NCBI GenBank assembly: GCA_017540385.1
Contig: JAFYBD010000135.1
Span: 1 to 25,057, forward strand
Direction: 5' to 3'
DNA: 25,057 nt
Origin: Lentisphaeria bacterium
GTDB taxonomy: Bacteria; Verrucomicrobiota; Lentisphaeria; Victivallales; UBA1829
Shown here: in pieces, positions 15,706 to 23,076 of the stretch
Position numbering within the stretch: the stretch's first letter is position 1
Layout of the letters: every line of letters starts with the position of its first letter
The notes under the pieces: model-generated
What the model was told of the DNA's origin: nothing
The model's input: the letters and a program-made list of their open reading frames with translations, nothing else
The model's database searches: none
Made by a program: the position numbers and the translations under genes

Positions 15706-16335
15706 ATGGCGCTGATTGCGATTATCGATTATGACATGGGCAACCTCCGCAACGTGGAGCGAGCCCTGCTTTTTGCCGGAGCGGATGCGAAGATCGTCCG
15801 TTCCCCCGCGGAGGCCGCCGGAGCCGCCGGTGTGGTCCTGCCCGGCGTGGGCAATTTCCACGACGCGATGCGGAATCTCGACCGGGCCGGTTTTACCGGG
15901 TTCCTGCGCGACTGGACGGCCGCGGACAAGCCGTTTCTCGGGATTTGCCTGGGGCTCCAGATGCTCTTCGAATCCAGCGAGGAGGCTCCCGGCGTGCCCG
16001 GTCTCGGCATCCTGAAGGGCGAGTGCCGGAAATTCGTCTCCGAGACCGAGAAAGTCCCGCACATGGGCTGGAATACGGTCTCGTTCTCCTCTAAACACCC
16101 GTGTTTTGCCTCTTTCACCAAGCCCGAATGGTTCTATTTCGTGCATTCTTTCTACGTCGTCCCGGCGGATGATTCCGTGATTGCCGGACGGACGGATTAT
16201 ATATGCGATTTCTCCTGCGCTGTGTCCCGCGGCAATCTGGCCGCCACGCAGTTCCACCCGGAGAAAAGTCAGGAAAACGGGCTGACGATCCTGCGCGGAT
16301 TCTCGGCCCTCTGCAAAGGAGTTTCCCAATCATGA
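15706..16335 (+). CDS. hisH: Imidazole glycerol phosphate synthase, glutaminase subunit
   Basis: A 209-residue class I glutamine amidotransferase. The N-terminal IDYDMGNLRNV, oxyanion-strand LPGVGNF, nucleophile Cys81 in GICLGLQ, and the His184/Glu186 pair in QFHPEKS complete the catalytic triad. VPHMGWN is the HisH-specific segment that contacts the cyclase. HisH supplies ammonia to HisF in histidine synthesis, but no hisF is in the window. The ATG at 15706 has GGAAGGA ten nt upstream; the longer open frame runs into the promoter. It overlaps hisA by four bases. Confidence 0.95.
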   Translation: MALIAIIDYDMGNLRNVERALLFAGADAKIVRSPAEAAGAAGVVLPGVGNFHDAMRNLDRAGFTGFLRDWTAADKPFLGICLGLQMLFESSEEAPGVPGLGILKGECRKFVSETEKVPHMGWNTVSFSSKHPCFASFTKPEWFYFVHSFYVVPADDSVIAGRTDYICDFSCAVSRGNLAATQFHPEKSQENGLTILRGFSALCKGVSQS

Positions 16336-17069
16336 AATTGTTTCCCGCGATTGACCTGCTGCACGGCAACTGCGTCCGCCTTTTCCAGGGCGACTATGCG
16401 CAGGAGACCGTCTACGAAGCCACGCCCGCCGACCAGGCGTCCGTCTGGGAGCGCGCCGGTGCGCCGCTGATCCACCTCGTCGACCTCGACGGGGCGAAAT
16501 CCGGCGCCGTGACCAATTCCGACGCCATCCGCAGCATTTGCGCCCGCGTCTCCATCCCCTGCGAGCTCGGCGGCGGCATCCGCACCGTCGACGACGCGAA
16601 ACGCGCCTTCGACCTCGGCGTTTCCCGCGTGATCCTCGGCACCGCCGTCTGCGACAATCCGAACAGCGCTGAGGACTTCATCAACGCCTTCGGTCCCGAG
16701 AAGATCGTGGCTGGGATCGATGCCCGCGGCGGCAAAGTCGCCACACGCGGCTGGCTCGAGACCTCCGAAGTCGAAGCCTCCGCCCTCGCCAGGACCCTCT
16801 TCCTCTTCGGGGTCGAACGCTTCATCTTCACCGACATCGCCACCGACGGCGCGCTGAAGGGCCCGAATCTCCCGTTCATGCGCTCCCTCTGCGAACAGCT
16901 CCCCGACTGCAGGATCATCGCCTCCGGCGGCGTGAGTTCGCCCGCCGACGTCAAGGCGCTCGCTTCCCTCGGCCGTCCCAACCTCGAGGGCGTCATCATC
17001 GGCAAGGCCCTGTACGACGGCCGCGCCTCCTACGCCGAACTTCTGGCCGCGGCAGGAGCCCCCGCCTGA
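16332..17069 (+). CDS. hisA: ProFAR isomerase (phosphoribosylformimino-5-aminoimidazole carboxamide ribotide isomerase)
   Basis: A 245-residue (beta/alpha)8-barrel enzyme of histidine synthesis that opens the ribose of ProFAR by an Amadori rearrangement. Catalytic Asp8 is in PAIDLLHG and Asp130 in AGIDARGGK. The two phosphate-binding halves are visible as ELGGGIRTVDDA and IASGGVSSPADV, and TDIATDGALKGPN is a HisA-type signature. HisF would carry a Cys/Lys pattern and KVSINS in place of these. The ATG overlaps the hisH stop, and AAAGGAG at 16316-16322 supports it. Confidence 0.94.
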   Translation: MKLFPAIDLLHGNCVRLFQGDYAQETVYEATPADQASVWERAGAPLIHLVDLDGAKSGAVTNSDAIRSICARVSIPCELGGGIRTVDDAKRAFDLGVSRVILGTAVCDNPNSAEDFINAFGPEKIVAGIDARGGKVATRGWLETSEVEASALARTLFLFGVERFIFTDIATDGALKGPNLPFMRSLCEQLPDCRIIASGGVSSPADVKALASLGRPNLEGVIIGKALYDGRASYAELLAAAGAPA

Positions 17070-17071
17070 CT

Positions 17072-18163
17072 ATGGAAACCGTGCACGTCAGCCTCGGGGA
17101 CCGTTCCTACGACATCTCGGTCGCGAAGGGGCTTTTCGCCTCCGGAAAGGCCGTGGAGCTTCTCGCGCCGTTCGTCCGCGGCGTCAAGGTCCTGATCGTT
17201 TCCGACTCCAACGTTTTCCCGCTCTGCGGCGGGACGCTCCGCCGCGCTCTGCTGGACGCCGGGGCAGCTGACGTCGCCGTCTCCGTTTTCCCGGCCGGAG
17301 AGACCAGCAAACACCTCGGCGTCATCGGCGACGTCTGCCGCGACGCCGCACGCGCGGGCCTCGACCGCGGTTCCCTGATCGCCGGACTCGGCGGAGGCGT
17401 GACCGGCGACATGGCCGCGTTTGCCGCGTCCATCTACATGCGCGGCATCCGCTGCGTCCAGGTTCCGACTTCCCTCCTCGCGATGATCGATTCCGGCGTC
17501 GGCGGCAAGACCGGCGTGGACCTGCCCGAGGGAAAGAACCTCGTCGGCACGTTCTACCAGCCGAAAGCCGTCCTCATGGACGCCGCTTTCCTCGCCACGC
17601 TCCCCGTCCGCGAGATGTCGAACGGTTTCGCCGAGCTCATCAAACACGCCGTGCTCTTCGACCGCGGCCTCTTCGACGAACTCGAATCCGCCGGCGATGC
17701 GCTGTTCCGCGATCTCGACCGCCTCGCCGCGCTCGTGGCGCGTTCCTGCGCGCTGAAGGCCGCCGTCGTCTCCCGCGACGAACGCGAACAGGGCGAACGC
17801 ATGCTTCTGAATCTCGGCCACACTTTCGGCCACGCCATTGAAAAGGTGCAGGATTACCGCGGTCTCGAACACGGCGAAGCCGTTGCCGTCGGGACTGCTG
17901 CCGCGGCGCAGCTCTCTGTCCGACTCGGACTTCTGGACGCCGATTCCGCGCAGAAGATTGCCGCGCTTCTCCGCATGTTCCGGCTCCCGGTCACGGTCTC
18001 CGGCTGCGCGCCCGACGACCTGCTGGCCGCCATGGCCTCCGACAAAAAAGCCGTTTCCGGCGTGCCGCGCATCGTGCTCCCGCTCGCCATCGGCAGGGCC
18101 GAAGTCCGCACCGACGTGCCGCGCTCCGAACTCCGCGCCGTCTGGGAGACCGTCTGTGAATGA
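17072..18163 (+). CDS. aroB: 3-dehydroquinate synthase
   Basis: A 363-residue NAD- and metal-dependent enzyme that converts DAHP to 3-dehydroquinate, the second step of the shikimate pathway. Signatures are GGGVTGDMAAFAASIYMRGI (NAD loop), QVPTSLLAMIDSGVGGKTG, GKNLVGTFYQPK, GFAELIKHAVL and NLGHTFGHAIE, which contains a metal ligand, then LEHGEAVAVG. Length is typical. It begins two bases after hisA and its last codons overlap the dprA start, so it sits inside a translationally coupled operon. Confidence 0.96.
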   Translation: METVHVSLGDRSYDISVAKGLFASGKAVELLAPFVRGVKVLIVSDSNVFPLCGGTLRRALLDAGAADVAVSVFPAGETSKHLGVIGDVCRDAARAGLDRGSLIAGLGGGVTGDMAAFAASIYMRGIRCVQVPTSLLAMIDSGVGGKTGVDLPEGKNLVGTFYQPKAVLMDAAFLATLPVREMSNGFAELIKHAVLFDRGLFDELESAGDALFRDLDRLAALVARSCALKAAVVSRDEREQGERMLLNLGHTFGHAIEKVQDYRGLEHGEAVAVGTAAAAQLSVRLGLLDADSAQKIAALLRMFRLPVTVSGCAPDDLLAAMASDKKAVSGVPRIVLPLAIGRAEVRTDVPRSELRAVWETVCE

Positions 18164-19307
18164 CCATGACGGCTGCATCGTTCTGAACATGCTGAGCGGC
18201 ATCGGCGGCTCCCGCGCCAATGCCCTCATCGAATTCTGCGGCTCCGTCTCCGCCATCTTCGAATCCGACGCCGCATCGCTTTCCCGCATCCGCGGCATCA
18301 GCGAAAACCTCGCCGACCGCATCCTCTCCTGGCGCGACCACGTCGAACTCGACCGCGAACTCGAGATCGCCCGCAACGGCGGCGTGACCATCCTCTGCCG
18401 CACCGACGACGAATACCCCGCCGCGCTCCGGGAACTCCGCGACGCCCCGCTCTGCATTTACATTCGCGGCGCGCTTCCGCCCGATCTCTCCACGCGCTCG
18501 CTCTCCATGGTCGGCACCCGAAACGCCTCGAACTACGGCGCGCGGATGGCGCGTCATCTCGCCGAAGCTGCGGCGTTCGGCGGCTGGACCACGATCAGCG
18601 GCCTCGCGGTCGGGATCGACACCATCGTCCACCAGGCCACGGTCGACGCGGGCGGCAAGACCGTCGCCGTGCTCGGCGGAGGCCTTGCGAAACTTCATCC
18701 CGTCGAAAATCTCGACCTCGCCCGTGCGATCATCCGCACCGGCGGCGCCGTGATCTCCGAATTCCCCATGACCACCGTCCCCACGCGCCACACGTTCCCG
18801 ATGCGCAACCGCATCATCGCGGGGCTCTCCTGCGGCACGCTCGTGGTCGAGGCCGGTGTGAACAGCGGTTCGCTCATCACTGCGGCGCAGGCGCTCGAAC
18901 AGGGCCGCCACGTCTTCGCCGTCCCCGGCGAGGCCGACAATCCATCCGCGGCGGGCTGCAATACGCTCATCAAGCAGGGCGCGAAGCTCGTCATGAATTT
19001 CGACGACGTGCTCGACGAATTCGATTTTCTCCCCGGCTTCCATCCGTCCGAACTCCACGAATCCCCGGCGGCTTTCAACGTCTCCGGCGACGGCGACGGC
19101 GAAGCCGCGGACGAAACCGATGACTCCATGTTCTCCGACGACGAGAAGGCCATCCTCGACGCGCTGAAGTCGGGACCCGCGAACGTCGACGCGATCTCCG
19201 AGTCCACCGGCGTCGCGCCGTCGGTCGTCATCTCCACCATGATCGGACTCGAGATCCTCCACCGCGTCCGCAAGAATCCCGACGGGACCTACTCGAAGAA
19301 ACGCTGA
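18156..19307 (+). CDS. dprA: DNA-processing protein DprA (Smf)
   Basis: A 383-residue protein that loads RecA onto single-stranded DNA taken up during natural transformation. There is an N-terminal helix-hairpin-helix region (LNMLSGIGGSRANALIEF). The central Rossmann-like DprA domain has SMVGTRNASNYG, ISGLAVGIDTIVHQA, AVLGGGL, FPMRNRIIAGLS, VVEAGVNSGSLITA and VFAVPGEADNPSAAGCN. A C-terminal winged helix begins near SDDEKAILDALKSG. The start is a GTG overlapping the aroB stop, with GGGAG seven nt before it; the open frame upstream of that is aroB read out of frame. It is followed 10 bp later by comF, a second competence gene. Confidence 0.94.
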   Translation: MNDHDGCIVLNMLSGIGGSRANALIEFCGSVSAIFESDAASLSRIRGISENLADRILSWRDHVELDRELEIARNGGVTILCRTDDEYPAALRELRDAPLCIYIRGALPPDLSTRSLSMVGTRNASNYGARMARHLAEAAAFGGWTTISGLAVGIDTIVHQATVDAGGKTVAVLGGGLAKLHPVENLDLARAIIRTGGAVISEFPMTTVPTRHTFPMRNRIIAGLSCGTLVVEAGVNSGSLITAAQALEQGRHVFAVPGEADNPSAAGCNTLIKQGAKLVMNFDDVLDEFDFLPGFHPSELHESPAAFNVSGDGDGEAADETDDSMFSDDEKAILDALKSGPANVDAISESTGVAPSVVISTMIGLEILHRVRKNPDGTYSKKR

Positions 19308-19317
19308 GGCCGCGTCC

Positions 19318-20037
19318 ATGAAGCCCGGCACACGCTCCTTCCTCTTCTCCTGTCTGTCGTCCGCCGTGCCCTTCGTCTGCCCGATCTGCGGGGCGCGTTC
19401 CTTCGACGATTCCCCGGGGATGTTCTGCGCGTCCTGCCTGGAGTCCCTGCCGTTCATCTCGCCCCCGTACTGCCCCGGCTGCGGAGGCCCCATGGACGGC
19501 ATCCTGGACGTCTGCCCGAAATGCCTCAACCAGCCGCCGCGCCCCTGGAACGGCGCTTTTGCCCTCTTCGACATGACCGGCGACGTCCGGGAAGCCATTC
19601 ACCTGCTGAAATACCGCGACCGTCCCGATTTCGCCCGGTCGTTCGGACGGCTGCTCGGGAACAAGCTCCGGCGCGAGCTCCCGTGTCCGGTCGACATGAT
19701 CGTCCCGGTCCCGCTGCACTGGACGCGCTTTCTCCAGCGCGGATACAATCAGGCCGCCCTCGTCTGCCAGGGCGTTTCCCTGGAGCTCGGCGTTCCGATC
19801 GTCCGCGCGCTCAAGCGCTGCAAACCCACGCCGCATCAGGCGCGTCTGTCCAGAAATGAAAGAATTTCGAATTTAACAGGCGCTTTTTCGACAACCCGCT
19901 CGACAAACTGCCAAAAGCGTGCTATATTAGTAGTGGACGATGTTCTGACGACGGGCGCCACCTTGTCCGCCGCCGCCTCCGTCCTGCTGGACGCCGGAGC
20001 ATCGAAGGTCTTTGCGGCCTCGGTCGCGCGACGCTGA
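19318..20037 (+). CDS. comF: ComF/GntX-family phosphoribosyltransferase-like competence protein
   Basis: A 239-residue protein with an N-terminal zinc-finger region of four CxxC pairs (CPIC, CASC, CPGC, CPKC). A phosphoribosyltransferase-like domain follows, with LLKYRDRPDFARSFGRLL, VPVPLHWTRFLQRGYNQA and the PRPP motif VVDDVLTTGAT (Asp207-Asp208). ComF is needed for DNA uptake in naturally competent bacteria; GntX is the Escherichia coli relative. GAGG at 19306-19309 supports the ATG. Codons from about 19855 to 19935 are unusually AT-rich (for example ATA, TTA and GTA in a row at the PRPP motif), apparently because the promoter for accD is embedded there. Confidence 0.92.
   Translation: MKPGTRSFLFSCLSSAVPFVCPICGARSFDDSPGMFCASCLESLPFISPPYCPGCGGPMDGILDVCPKCLNQPPRPWNGAFALFDMTGDVREAIHLLKYRDRPDFARSFGRLLGNKLRRELPCPVDMIVPVPLHWTRFLQRGYNQAALVCQGVSLELGVPIVRALKRCKPTPHQARLSRNERISNLTGAFSTTRSTNCQKRAILVVDDVLTTGATLSAAASVLLDAGASKVFAASVARR
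19900..19928 (+). promoter_or_regulatory. Promoter for accD, inside comF
   Basis: TCGACA (19900-19905), 17-bp spacer and TATATT (19923-19928), continuing as TATATTAGT. It lies within comF codons for the conserved PRPP motif. A start near 19935 gives a leader of about 144 nt to accD. An AT-rich stretch at 19857-19878 could act as an UP element. Confidence 0.65.
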
Positions 20038-20078
20038 CGCTTCCGGCTACGAACCAACACTTTACACAAGGCGTCATC

Positions 20079-21029
20079 ATGGCAGCATTCACCAAAAAAT
20101 CCAAGCCCCTGCCCATCACGACCGTCGTTCATTCGGCCGGGATCACCCACCGCGGCATCCAGAAGCAGGGCGAAGTGGCCAAGCGCAAGGACATCCCGCA
20201 GGGCCTCTGGGAAAAGTGCAAGAACTGCAACGAGCTGATCTTCTCCGGCCGCAAGGAGGAAAACCTCCAGGTCTGCCCCAAATGCGGCTACCATTACCCG
20301 ATGACCGCGCTCGAGCGCATCGACCTGCTCACCGATCTCGGCAGCTTCTGCGAGATCGCGCCTAAGCTCGAATCCGTCGATACGCTGAAATTCGAGGGCG
20401 TCTCCTCCTATGTCGACAAACTCCGCACCAACCACGAACGGACCGGTCTCCGCGACGCCGTCATCGCCGGTGTGACCTCCATCAATCTCATCCCCTACGT
20501 GCTCGCAGTCATGGACTTCCGTTTCCTCGGCGCCAGCATGGGAGCCGTCGTGGGCGAGAAGATCACCCGCGCCATCGAGACCGCCACGGCGAAACGCCTT
20601 CCCCTTGTGATCGTCACTGCCAGCGGCGGCGCGCGCATGTACGAAGGCCTCATCAGCCTCATGCAGATGGCGAAGACCAGCGGCGCGCTGTACCGTCACA
20701 AGGAAGCCGGACTGCCCTACATCGTCATTCTCACCCATCCCACCACGGCAGGCGTCACCGCCAGCTTCGCCTCGCTGGGCGACCTCATCCTGGCCGAACC
20801 CGGCGCGATGGTCGGATTCGCGGGACGGCGCGTGATCGAGGCCACCACCCAGGCCCAGCTGCCCGATGGATTCCAGACTTCCGAGTTCCTGCTCCAGAAA
20901 GGCTTCGTGGACCGGATCGTCGAACGAAAAAATTTACGCGCCGAACTCACTCTTTGCCTTGAATATTTCGCAAACCGGTGTAAAGTAAATAAGACGGGGA
21001 AATCTTCCCGCAGATCTAAGGCATCTTGA
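20079..21029 (+). CDS. accD: Acetyl-CoA carboxylase carboxyltransferase subunit beta
   Basis: A 316-residue protein, half of the carboxyltransferase that transfers CO2 from carboxybiotin to acetyl-CoA in fatty-acid synthesis; the alpha subunit gene is not here. A zinc ribbon with Cys47, Cys50, Cys66 and Cys69 is followed by the crotonase-like domain with MDFRFLGASMGAVVGEKI, TASGGARMYEGLISLMQM, ILTHPTTAGVTASFASLGD, EPGAMVGFAGRRVIE and FQTSEFLLQKGFVD. AAGG seven nt upstream supports the ATG. The last 20 or so residues are a basic, Ser/Lys-rich tail beyond the usual end, and their codons overlap the promoter of the SRP RNA gene. Confidence 0.96.
   Translation: MAAFTKKSKPLPITTVVHSAGITHRGIQKQGEVAKRKDIPQGLWEKCKNCNELIFSGRKEENLQVCPKCGYHYPMTALERIDLLTDLGSFCEIAPKLESVDTLKFEGVSSYVDKLRTNHERTGLRDAVIAGVTSINLIPYVLAVMDFRFLGASMGAVVGEKITRAIETATAKRLPLVIVTASGGARMYEGLISLMQMAKTSGALYRHKEAGLPYIVILTHPTTAGVTASFASLGDLILAEPGAMVGFAGRRVIEATTQAQLPDGFQTSEFLLQKGFVDRIVERKNLRAELTLCLEYFANRCKVNKTGKSSRRSKAS
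20959..20986 (+). promoter_or_regulatory. Promoter for the SRP RNA gene, inside the accD 3' end
   Basis: TTGAAT (20959-20964), 16-bp spacer, TAAAGT (20981-20986), in an AT-rich patch of the last accD codons. A start near 20993 would give a precursor with about 42 nt to be trimmed before the RNA's terminal helix. Confidence 0.55.
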
Positions 21030-21034
21030 TTTTT

Positions 21035-21150
21035 GCCGCCGTCCGCCGGACCCTGTGCGATGGAATTGCGTGAACCGAGTCAGGTTGGGAACAAAGCAGC
21101 TCTAAGCGTTAAGACCTTGCGCGTAGGTCATCTGTCGGCCGGCGGCTTTT
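21035..21150 (+). ncRNA. ffs: Signal recognition particle RNA, small bacterial (4.5S) type
   Basis: The SRP domain IV core is at 21081-21099 and reads CAGGTTGGGAACAAAGCAG. It has the GGAA tetraloop (21088-21091) closed by TTG/CAA and the symmetric internal loop strands, and it matches the Escherichia coli 4.5S core in layout and spacing. The ends pair: GCCGCCG at 21035-21041 with CGGCGGC at 21140-21146, plus further pairs inward (CCG with CGG). A run of seven T residues (21147-21153) follows, serving as terminator. Length of about 112-116 nt fits the short form without an Alu domain. The RNA binds Ffh for co-translational membrane targeting. Exact ends are inferred from pairing. Confidence 0.88.
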
Positions 21151-21153
21151 TTT
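21136..21153 (+). terminator. Terminator formed by the SRP RNA terminal helix
   Basis: The 3' strand of the long terminal helix of the SRP RNA (CGGCCGGCGGC, 21136-21146) runs straight into seven T residues. The following gene starts 16 bp later, so some read-through or an unseen promoter must serve rph. Confidence 0.6.
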
Positions 21154-21168
21154 GCTGAACAGCTTACC

Positions 21169-21984
21169 ATGGATCACCGCATGAACAACAGCAAACGCAT
21201 CGACGGACGGGCTCCCTCCCAGCCCCGCAAGTTCCGTATCACCCCAGACTACCTCGCGCACCCCATCGCCTCCGTCCTCGTCGAATCCGGCGGGACCAAG
21301 GTCATCTGCTCCGCTTCCTTCGAACAGGGCGTTCCCCCCTGGATGCGCCAGCAGGGCGTCTCCGGCGGCTGGCTCACCAGCGAATACGGCATGATCCCCG
21401 GCGCGGGAAACACACGCGTCGCCCGCGAAGCCGTCCGCGGCAAGCAGTCCGGCCGCACCATGGAGATCCAGCGCCTCATCGGGCGCTCCTTCCGTTCCGT
21501 CGTCGACCTCCAGGCGCTCGGACAGAACACGCTGTACATCGACTGCGACGTGATCGACGCCGACGGCGGCACCCGCTGCGCCTCCATCTGCGGCGCGAGC
21601 GTCGTCCTCCAGATCGCGTTCCGCAAACTCCTCGCGCAGAAAAAAATACCGCGTTTCCCGATGCGCGAGAACGTCGGCGCCATCAGCGTCGGCATCCGCG
21701 ACGGCGTCCCCCTGCTCGATCTCTGCTACGAGGAGGATTCCGGGGCCGACGTCGACTTCAACGTCATCATGACCGAGTCCGGCAAGTTCATCGAGCTCCA
21801 GGGAACCGCCGAAGAGGTCCCGTTCGACCGCGAGCAGCTCGACAAGATCCTCGAATTCGCGCAGATCGGACTCGCCCCCATCTTCGAGGCGCAGAACAAG
21901 ATTCTCGCGGATTATCCGCTCCCGCAGAGCAACGAACCCTTCGGCAGCCTCGGCGCCGCATTCTCCAACCTCAAACTGAAATAA
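21169..21984 (+). CDS. rph: Ribonuclease PH
   Basis: A 271-residue phosphorolytic 3'-5' exoribonuclease that trims tRNA precursors. Signatures are RIDGRAPSQPRKFRI at the start, the SGGTKVICSASFEQGVPPW block, GGWLTSEYGMIPGAGNTR, the IQRLIGRSFRSVVDL segment, IDCDVIDADGGTRCASI and FIELQGTAEEVPFDREQL. Length is slightly above the usual 240-250. The start may be 21169 or the in-frame ATG at 21181; neither has a clear Shine-Dalgarno site, and the family start (about ten residues before R-x-DGR) fits both. It lies directly after the SRP RNA, another small-RNA-related function, but no shared regulation is visible. Confidence 0.94.
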   Translation: MDHRMNNSKRIDGRAPSQPRKFRITPDYLAHPIASVLVESGGTKVICSASFEQGVPPWMRQQGVSGGWLTSEYGMIPGAGNTRVAREAVRGKQSGRTMEIQRLIGRSFRSVVDLQALGQNTLYIDCDVIDADGGTRCASICGASVVLQIAFRKLLAQKKIPRFPMRENVGAISVGIRDGVPLLDLCYEEDSGADVDFNVIMTESGKFIELQGTAEEVPFDREQLDKILEFAQIGLAPIFEAQNKILADYPLPQSNEPFGSLGAAFSNLKLK

Positions 21985-22026
21985 CCGTAAATCATTCACA
22001 TACAAAACGAAAGCCGAACCTCCCCC

Positions 22027-23070
22027 ATGCAAACACCCTCCTCCTACAAAGAAGCCGGCGTCGACATCGACCTTGCCACCGAACTCCTCGGGCGCGTCAA
22101 ACCGCGTCTCGCCGCCGCCAGACGTCCTGAAATGCTTGCTCCCATCGGCGGGTTCGGCGGGCTTTTCCAGGCCGGTTTCCCCGGTTATCGCGAACCCGTC
22201 CTCGTCGCCAGCATCGACGGCGTCGGCACCAAGCTCATGATCGCAGCCGCCATGCAGAAATACGACACCGTCGGCCACGACATCGTGAACCACTGCATCA
22301 ACGACATCGCCGTCCAGGGTGCGGAGCCCATCTATTTCCTCGACTACATCGGCATCGGCAAGCTCCGCAGCCCGCTCTACGAAGACGTCCTCGGCGGTAT
22401 CGCCGACGCCTGCCGCGCCGCGAACTGCGCCGTCCTCGGCGGTGAAACGGCCGAAAGGCCCGGCATGTACGGCAACGACTTCGACCTCGTCGGCATCATC
22501 ACCGGCATCGTCGAGAAGAGCGAGATCATCACCGGCGAACACATCGCCCCCGGCGACGTCGCCGTCGGACTCGCGTCCAACGGTCTCCACACCAACGGCT
22601 TCAGCCTCGCCCGCAAACTCCTCTTCGACGCGGGCGGATTCACCGTGAAATCCTCCCCGGCCGAGCTCAACGGCGAGTCCGTCGGCGAAGCGCTCCTGAA
22701 GCCCCATACCTGCTATCTCCCGGCCATCAAGGCCGCGAAGGCCGCCGGCGTCGCCATCAACGGCATCGCCCACATCACCGGCGGCGGCCTCGTCGACAAC
22801 GTCCCGCGCATCCTGCCGAAGACCGTCGACGCCGTCTTCCATCCGGAGAAGATCGAGAATCACATCCCGATCTTCGACCTCCTCGTGAAGCTCGGCAATC
22901 TCCCGGTCCAGGAAGCCTACCGCGTCTTCAACATGGGCGTCGGCATGGTCTGGTTCGTCCGTCCCGGCGACGTGCAGAAGGCCATTGACGCCGCGAAGAC
23001 CGCCGGAATCGGCGCGTTCGTCTGCGGCGAGGTCGTCCCCGGCTCCGGCAAATCCATCGTCGCGGAGTAA
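22027..23070 (+). CDS. purM: Phosphoribosylformylglycinamidine cyclo-ligase (AIR synthetase)
   Basis: A 347-residue enzyme of purine synthesis that closes the imidazole ring of FGAM using ATP. Signatures are YKEAGVDIDLATELL at the N-terminus, IGGFGGLF, ASIDGVGTKLMIA, DIVNHCINDIAVQGAEPIYF, the AVLGGETAERPGMY segment, GLASNGLHTNGFSLARKLL, HITGGGLVDNVPRILP and FNMGVGMV. Length is normal. The 42-bp gap after rph contains neither a clear promoter nor a Shine-Dalgarno site; it is probably co-transcribed with rph. Confidence 0.96.
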   Translation: MQTPSSYKEAGVDIDLATELLGRVKPRLAAARRPEMLAPIGGFGGLFQAGFPGYREPVLVASIDGVGTKLMIAAAMQKYDTVGHDIVNHCINDIAVQGAEPIYFLDYIGIGKLRSPLYEDVLGGIADACRAANCAVLGGETAERPGMYGNDFDLVGIITGIVEKSEIITGEHIAPGDVAVGLASNGLHTNGFSLARKLLFDAGGFTVKSSPAELNGESVGEALLKPHTCYLPAIKAAKAAGVAINGIAHITGGGLVDNVPRILPKTVDAVFHPEKIENHIPIFDLLVKLGNLPVQEAYRVFNMGVGMVWFVRPGDVQKAIDAAKTAGIGAFVCGEVVPGSGKSIVAE

Positions 23071-23076
23071 GCGCGA

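Noticed and set aside
16181..16205. Promoter inside hisH (TTGCCG and TATATG)
   Set aside because: The spacer is only 13 bp and hisA directly overlaps hisH with its own ribosome site.
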